Of a DNA stretch of 9,015 nt, positions 5,436 through 9,015 are shown piece after piece (positions within the stretch are counted from its first letter, which is position 1; the number at the start of each line of letters is the position of its first letter). This stretch comes from Bacteroides sp. (GTDB taxonomy: Bacteria; Bacteroidota; Bacteroidia; Bacteroidales; Bacteroidaceae), in NCBI GenBank assembly GCA_017556595.1, contig JAFYML010000049.1:1-9015 (forward strand), in the 5' to 3' direction. The position numbers and the translations under genes are program-made. Under the pieces are notes generated by a model that saw nothing but the letters and a program-made list of their open reading frames with translations, did no database searches and had not been told where the DNA came from.

Positions 5436-6128
5436 ATGGAAATTAAGAAAACCAGAAAGGCAGACTTGGAGAACAAAAAGTCTACATGGATGCTCATCGG
5501 TTATGTTATCATCCTTGGTGTCATGTTCGTTGCTTTCGAGTGGTCGAAACGTGATGTAAAGGTGGACTTGAGCGGTGCGCTTTCCGATCTTGTGCTTGAA
5601 GAGGAAATTGAAATTCCTATCACAGAACAACCAGAAGAGGTAACACCTCCACCTCCACCACCACAGGAACAAGTGGTTGAAGAGTTGACTATCGTAGAAA
5701 ACGATGCTGAAGTAGAAGAAACTACTATTGCTTCTACCGAAGAATTGGGTCAACAAGTGGAAATTAAATATGTTGCTCCTGTTGAAGAGGAAGAAGAACC
5801 AGAAGAAAACGTAATTTTCGAAGTTGTAGAAGAACAACCCGAATTCCCTAACGGTGGTATGTCTGGTTTGATGCAATACTTGAGCAAGAACATTAAGTAT
5901 CCTCCTATTGCACAAGAAAATGGTACTCAAGGTCGTGTAATCGTACAATTCGTTGTAAACCGCGACGGTAGTATCGTAGATGCAAAGGTAATGCGTGGTG
6001 TTGACCCTTACTTGGATAAGGAAGCTCTCCGCGTAATCGCAGGTATGCCTAAGTGGAAACCTGGTAAGCAACAAGGTAAAGCTGTACGTTGTCGCTTCAC
6101 TGTTCCTGTAATGTTCAGATTGCAGTAA
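5436..6128 (+). CDS. tonB: TonB-family energy transducer
   Basis: TonB couples the inner-membrane proton gradient, through ExbB/ExbD, to outer-membrane TonB-dependent transporters. The 230-residue protein has a short basic N terminus, one membrane anchor at about 17-35 (STWMLIGYVIILGVMFVAFEW, here given by its ends), a periplasmic linker at about 40-135, and a TonB C-terminal domain at about 140-230 with the hallmarks YPPIAQENGTQGRVIVQF, NRDGSIVDAKV, DKEALRVI and PKWKPGKQQGK. The linker has a six-proline run (71-76) and is strongly acidic (EEEIE near 55-59, EEEEEPEEN near 117-125), where enterobacterial TonB is Pro-Lys/Pro-Glu mixed. No exbB or exbD lies beside it; Bacteroidales genomes usually hold several TonB paralogues, so which transporters it serves cannot be read from context. 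Codon choice (GGT, GTT, GCT, CGT) looks biased as in a highly expressed gene. It stands alone between its own promoter and a terminator. Confidence 0.95.
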   Translation: MEIKKTRKADLENKKSTWMLIGYVIILGVMFVAFEWSKRDVKVDLSGALSDLVLEEEIEIPITEQPEEVTPPPPPPQEQVVEELTIVENDAEVEETTIASTEELGQQVEIKYVAPVEEEEEPEENVIFEVVEEQPEFPNGGMSGLMQYLSKNIKYPPIAQENGTQGRVIVQFVVNRDGSIVDAKVMRGVDPYLDKEALRVIAGMPKWKPGKQQGKAVRCRFTVPVMFRLQ

Positions 6129-6145
6129 TAAAACAATAATAAGTT

Positions 6146-6180
6146 GAGAGGCTGCCCCCAAAGCAGCCTCTCTTCATATT
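6146..6180 (+). terminator. tonB transcription terminator
   Basis: GAGAGGCTGC (6146-6155) pairs perfectly with GCAGCCTCTC (6163-6172) around a 7-base loop, 17 bases after the tonB stop. The following TTCATATT is only partly T-rich, so termination may be incomplete and some read-through into the next operon is possible. Confidence 0.8.
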
Positions 6181-6205
6181 ACACTCCTATTTGCAAAACA
6201 TTTCT

Positions 6206-7180
6206 ATGTTCGCACCCAACCAATTGCTCGAAAAAATCAATGCTCATATTGCTAATCTGCAATATGCACGTCCTCCACAAGCTTTATACGATCCCATAAG
6301 CTATGTTCTCGCTTTGGGCGGAAAACGAATTCGTCCTGTGCTGATGATGATGGCTTATAACTTGTATCGCGATGATGTGGAAGCGGTATATAACCCGGCA
6401 ACGGCTATCGAAGTGTATCACAATTATACATTGCTGCACGACGACCTAATGGATAGAGCCGACAAACGCCGTGGAAAGGAAACCGTTCACCGCATTTGGG
6501 GAGATAATGCAGCTATCCTTTCGGGCGATGCAATGTTGGTGTTGGCCTATCAGTATATGGCCCAATGCCCCACAGAGCATTTGAAGAAACTGATGGATAT
6601 CTTCAATCAAACAGCATTGGAGATATGCGAAGGACAACAGATGGACATGGATTTTGAACAACGCAACGATGTTGAAGAAAACGAATATCTGGAAATGATT
6701 CGTTTGAAAACATCTGTTCTTTTGGCCGCAAGCATGAAGATTGGTGCAATTATGGCCGGCGCTTCCGATGAAGACGCCGATTGCCTATATGATTTTGGCA
6801 TCAACTTAGGATTGGCCTTCCAATTGAAAGATGACTTGTTGGATGTTTACGGTGATACTTCAGTGTTTGGAAAAAATATTGGTGGAGACATCTTATGCAA
6901 CAAGAAAACATATCTTTTGATTCAAGCTTTGGCAAATGCAAATGATACTCAGTTGCAACAACTGAACGAGTGGATTGCCAAAGAAAACTATGACCCCCAA
7001 CAAAAAATCGAAGCAGTAACTTCACTCTACAATCAAATAGGCGTAAAAGCAATGTGCGAACAACGCATATTGGCCTACACATTGCAAGCCGAAAAAAGAC
7101 TTGCTGCGCTGAATGTGCCAGAGATTAATAAACAACAAATCAAACAGTTAATGAATGATTTGATGAATAGAGAAGTATAA
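6206..7180 (+). CDS. trans-prenyl diphosphate synthase (polyprenyl synthetase)
   Basis: Adds IPP units head-to-tail to an allylic diphosphate. With the ATG at 6206 it has 324 residues; an in-frame TTG at 6191 would add five residues but homologous proteins begin close to the ATG. Motifs: GGKRIRP (38-44), the first aspartate-rich motif DDLMD (79-83), the RRGKETVH region (88-95), KTS (168-170) and the second aspartate-rich motif DDLLD (209-213) after FQLK. The residue five places before the first motif is Tyr74, preceded by no insertion in the motif (DDxxD rather than DDxxxxD). A bulky residue there usually caps the product at C15-C20, so a geranylgeranyl or farnesyl diphosphate synthase is more likely than a long-chain quinone-side-chain enzyme. 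It heads a three-gene operon; the next gene starts 9 bp after its stop. Only an imperfect -7 box (TATTTG, 6188-6193) is visible before it. Confidence 0.93.
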   Translation: MFAPNQLLEKINAHIANLQYARPPQALYDPISYVLALGGKRIRPVLMMMAYNLYRDDVEAVYNPATAIEVYHNYTLLHDDLMDRADKRRGKETVHRIWGDNAAILSGDAMLVLAYQYMAQCPTEHLKKLMDIFNQTALEICEGQQMDMDFEQRNDVEENEYLEMIRLKTSVLLAASMKIGAIMAGASDEDADCLYDFGINLGLAFQLKDDLLDVYGDTSVFGKNIGGDILCNKKTYLLIQALANANDTQLQQLNEWIAKENYDPQQKIEAVTSLYNQIGVKAMCEQRILAYTLQAEKRLAALNVPEINKQQIKQLMNDLMNREV

Positions 7181-7189
7181 TCCATCAGT

Positions 7190-7891
7190 ATGCCATACAG
7201 ACGATTGCCAAATACCGACCAAGCACGAATAAGAGCACTGAGTGCCATCGTACAAAAAGGAGAAACCTTGAATGTGTACGATTTGGCTTTCTCGTTGAAG
7301 TCGCTTTCGTTGGTGCGCAATTTCTTGACGAAATTCGATGCAGCTCATACCTTTTACGTAGAATGTTTCGAACAACAATCGAAAGCAGGACGTAAACATG
7401 CGGCTAACGCGAAGATGGCACGCTTATACCTCTCCCATTTTATCCAAGTGTTAAACTTAGCTGTTATACGTGCAGAAATTAAAGCCGCTCATAAAGATTA
7501 TTACGGATTAGATGTGCGGAATCATATTGTACCCGATTTAACAACCGATGCTAATATGGCAGAGTGGGGTACAAAGGTGATTGCAGGCGAGCAAAAACGT
7601 ATGTCATTGGGTGGTGTGCCTATCTACAATCCAACGATAGCGAAGGTTAAAGTGCATTTCGACATCTTTATGCAAAGCTACGAAAAACAGAAAGATTTGC
7701 AATTAGCTACTACTCGTAGTTTGGAAACACTCGCTGCTATGCGTGAAGAAGCCGATGCTTTGATCTTGGATGTGTGGAATCAAGTGGAAAAGAAATACGA
7801 AAACATAACTCCCAACGAAAAACGATTGGATATGTGTAGGGATTATGGATTGGTATACTATTATAGAACCGGTGAAACAAAACCAGCATAA
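7190..7891 (+). CDS. conserved-looking protein of unknown function
   Basis: A 233-residue soluble protein without signal peptide, membrane segment or cysteine/histidine metal cluster. I do not recognise a named domain. It is predominantly helical; features that look conserved are the opening MPYRRLPNTDQARIRAL, a HFIQVLNLAVIRAEIK helix (about 87-102), a central EWGTKVIAGEQ...GGVPIYNPTIAKVKVHF block (about 125-157, ends given) and a tryptophan-containing helix DVWNQVEKKYE (about 199-209) followed by a short Tyr-rich tail. From memory, similar proteins occur in Bacteroides in the same place, next to the prenyl synthase and TatD genes. It is translated 9 bp after the prenyl synthase and its stop is 2 bp before the TatD start, so it is certainly in this operon. 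The R/K-rich N terminus and coiled helices could suit nucleic-acid or protein binding, but this is a guess. Confidence 0.85.
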   Translation: MPYRRLPNTDQARIRALSAIVQKGETLNVYDLAFSLKSLSLVRNFLTKFDAAHTFYVECFEQQSKAGRKHAANAKMARLYLSHFIQVLNLAVIRAEIKAAHKDYYGLDVRNHIVPDLTTDANMAEWGTKVIAGEQKRMSLGGVPIYNPTIAKVKVHFDIFMQSYEKQKDLQLATTRSLETLAAMREEADALILDVWNQVEKKYENITPNEKRLDMCRDYGLVYYYRTGETKPA

Positions 7892-7893
7892 AG

Positions 7894-8673
7894 ATGAACT
7901 TAATTGATTCGCATGCTCATCTCTTTCTGGAAGAATTTGCCGACGATTTGCCGTTGGTGATACAACGTGCAAAGCAAGCAGGTGTTTCGCATATCTTTAT
8001 GCCAAACATAGATAGTACAACTATCGAACCGCTATTGAAAACATGTGATATGTTTCCCGATTATTGCTTCCCGATGATAGGGTTGCATCCAACATCTGTT
8101 GATGAAAACTATCTTCAAGAATTGGAAATAGTACATCAGCAATTGGACGAAAATGCAAAACGCTATGTAGCCATCGGTGAAATAGGTTTAGATTTATATT
8201 GGGATAAAACCTATTTGAACGAACAATTGATAGCCTTCGAACAACAAATAGAGTGGGCGTTGCAATACGATTTGCCAATTGTGATTCATGCGCGTGAAGC
8301 ATTTGATTATATATATAAGGTGTTAAAACCATATCGGCAAACAGCGTTGAAAGGAGTCTTTCATAGCTTTACCGGTAATGAGGAGGAAATGAAACAACTG
8401 TTGGAGTTTACCAACTTTTACATAGGCATAAACGGAGTAGTGACTTTCAAAAAATCGACTTTACCCGATGTGTTGAAACATACGCCGATTGAAAGATTGC
8501 TCATTGAAACAGATGCGCCCTACTTAACGCCAGTACCCAATAGGGGAAAGCGAAACGAAAGCGCATTTGTAAAAGATACAATGAACAAAATTGCCGAGAT
8601 TTATCAAACGTCACCGGAAAAAGTGGCCGAAATAACCTCGACAAATGCTTTAAAACTCTTCGAAAAGGGCTGA
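7894..8673 (+). CDS. TatD-family metal-dependent hydrolase (DNase)
   Basis: A cytosolic amidohydrolase-fold (TIM barrel) enzyme; family members are Mg2+/metal-dependent 3'-5' DNA exonucleases linked to DNA repair, and despite the name are not needed for Tat export. The 259 residues match the usual 255-265. All metal ligands are present: H7 and H9 (DSHAHL), E96 (GEIGLD), H132 (IHAR), H157 (FHSF) and D207 (ETDAPYL). GLHP (63-66) and the NRGKRNES loop (216-223) near the phosphate-binding site are also typical. The start lies 2 bp after the preceding stop, so expression is probably coupled. No convincing intrinsic terminator follows; only weak 4-5-bp stems are found around 8666-8691. Confidence 0.95.
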   Translation: MNLIDSHAHLFLEEFADDLPLVIQRAKQAGVSHIFMPNIDSTTIEPLLKTCDMFPDYCFPMIGLHPTSVDENYLQELEIVHQQLDENAKRYVAIGEIGLDLYWDKTYLNEQLIAFEQQIEWALQYDLPIVIHAREAFDYIYKVLKPYRQTALKGVFHSFTGNEEEMKQLLEFTNFYIGINGVVTFKKSTLPDVLKHTPIERLLIETDAPYLTPVPNRGKRNESAFVKDTMNKIAEIYQTSPEKVAEITSTNALKLFEKG

Positions 8674-8775
8674 TAAACCCCTCAAAGGTTTTAAAGTTTA
8701 TTAATTTTTGGTTTTTATTTGATATAAAAATTAAAGATATGGTGTGTAAGAGAAAAAAAAAGAATACATTTGTAG

Positions 8776-8826
8776 CTGAAATCGCTGCTATATCGTATTT
8801 TTTTCGTAATTTGCACCCGATTTCAG
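8776..8826. repeat. 9-bp inverted repeat upstream of tRNA-Ser
   Basis: CTGAAATCG (8776-8784) and its exact reverse complement CGATTTCAG (8818-8826) flank a 33-bp AT-rich spacer that contains the likely tRNA promoter (TAATTTG, 8807-8813, one base short of the -7 consensus). A full TACATTTG at 8765-8772 lies just outside. The repeat could be a protein site or a transcript hairpin; the role is unknown. Confidence 0.5.
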
Positions 8827-8839
8827 AAATGTGCCTATT

Positions 8840-8927
8840 GGAGAGGTGCTCGAGTGGTTGAAGAGGCACGCCTGGAAAGCGTGTATACCCCAAAAGGGTA
8901 TCCGGGGTTCGAATCCCCGTCTCTCCG
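8840..8927 (+). tRNA. tRNA-Ser, anticodon GGA
   Basis: An 88-base class II tRNA. Acceptor arm GGAGAGG (8840-8846) pairs with TCTCTCC (8920-8926) with one G-T pair; anticodon stem CACGC/GCGTG (8867-8871, 8879-8883) encloses loop CTGGAAA with anticodon GGA at 8874-8876, reading UCC and UCU. The long variable arm TACCC-CAAAA-GGGTA (8886-8900) is the serine identity feature. The T arm is CGGGG-TTCGAAT-CCCCG (8903-8919). The discriminator is G8927. CCA is not encoded; the next bases are CAT. Confidence 0.97.
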
Positions 8928-9015
8928 CATGGAGATGAAAACTGATATGAAAACTGAAACAATAAATAATAAAAAATAATAGTAATTTAATTAATTAATT
9001 AATCTTAAAAATTAG
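8928..9015. other. AT-rich tail with short repeats, no gene
   Basis: Directly after the tRNA, ATGAAAACTGA occurs twice (8935-8945 and 8947-8957) in 12-bp tandem, and four TTAA units follow at 8987-9002. No hairpin with a T-tract, no credible ORF and no copy of the tRNA 3' end is visible before the window stops. Confidence 0.6.

Noticed and set aside
5421..6161. Minus-strand 246-codon ORF opposite tonB
   Set aside because: The translated product is rich in Phe/His runs with no domain, and the opposite strand encodes a clear TonB protein with matching length and domains.
6191..6205. TTG start five codons before the prenyl synthase ATG
   Set aside because: The ATG at 6206 fits the family start; the TTG overlaps the possible -7 box TATTTG.
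8666..8734. Terminator after the TatD gene, including a 9-bp A/T inverted repeat (8701-8709 with 8726-8734)
   Set aside because: The stems are 4-5 bp or purely A/T in an AT-rich region, so they are expected by chance; no T-tract follows a stable stem.
8501..8962. Minus-strand 153-codon ORF with the segment GETGIRTPDTLLGYTR
   Set aside because: It is the antisense of tRNA-Ser joined to the antisense of the TatD 3' end. This peptide is a familiar false protein arising from tRNA-Ser genes.
8929..8979. Sixteen-residue ORF right after the tRNA
   Set aside because: It is produced by a tandem repeat in AT-rich DNA, has no leader of its own and no sign of coding bias.

Overview
The window reads as a chromosomal segment of a Bacteroidales bacterium (Bacteroides/Prevotella-like). 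The support is the set of proteins (TonB-family energy transducer, IspH, Cmk and PfkA of Bacteroidales type), promoter elements of the Bacteroides kind (TTTG near -33, TAnnTTTG near -7), A-rich leaders that mostly lack a Shine-Dalgarno sequence, and a moderate GC content with very AT-rich intergenic stretches. I see no phage, transposon, toxin-antitoxin or CRISPR genes. The genus is inferred and was not tested.

Layout from left to right. (1) 103-2408, plus strand: a compact four-gene cassette of an ECF sigma factor, an overlapping single-pass membrane protein that is probably its anti-sigma factor, a small secreted protein of unknown function, and a predicted outer-membrane beta-barrel. This looks like a cell-surface sensing or envelope-stress unit and is the least understood part of the window. 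(2) 2486-5137, minus strand: cmk, ispH and pfkA in transcription order, i.e. CMP kinase, the last enzyme of the MEP isoprenoid pathway, and ATP-dependent phosphofructokinase. cmk and ispH are 9 bp apart; pfkA has its own very good promoter in the 99-bp gap after ispH. (3) 5138-5435: an AT-rich divergent intergenic region between cmk and tonB with a 22-bp-spaced direct repeat and at least one good -7 element. (4) 5436-6128, plus strand: a TonB-family protein followed by a perfect 10-bp hairpin. (5) 6206-8673, plus strand: a tight three-gene operon of a trans-prenyl diphosphate synthase, an unknown conserved-looking helical protein and a TatD-family metal-dependent DNase. (6) 8840-8927: tRNA-Ser(GGA), then an AT-rich tail without a gene.

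The genes are mainly housekeeping. IspH and the prenyl synthase are both isoprenoid enzymes (IPP/DMAPP supply and chain elongation) but sit in separate, oppositely oriented units. The most unusual DNA-level structure is a 7-bp tandem repeat (unit ATCACTA on the plus strand, TAGTGAT on the minus strand). It occurs at the 3' end of pfkA and at the 3' end of cmk, supplies both stop codons, and at pfkA is folded back on itself into a 19-bp inverted repeat that forms a minus-strand terminator between the convergent genes.
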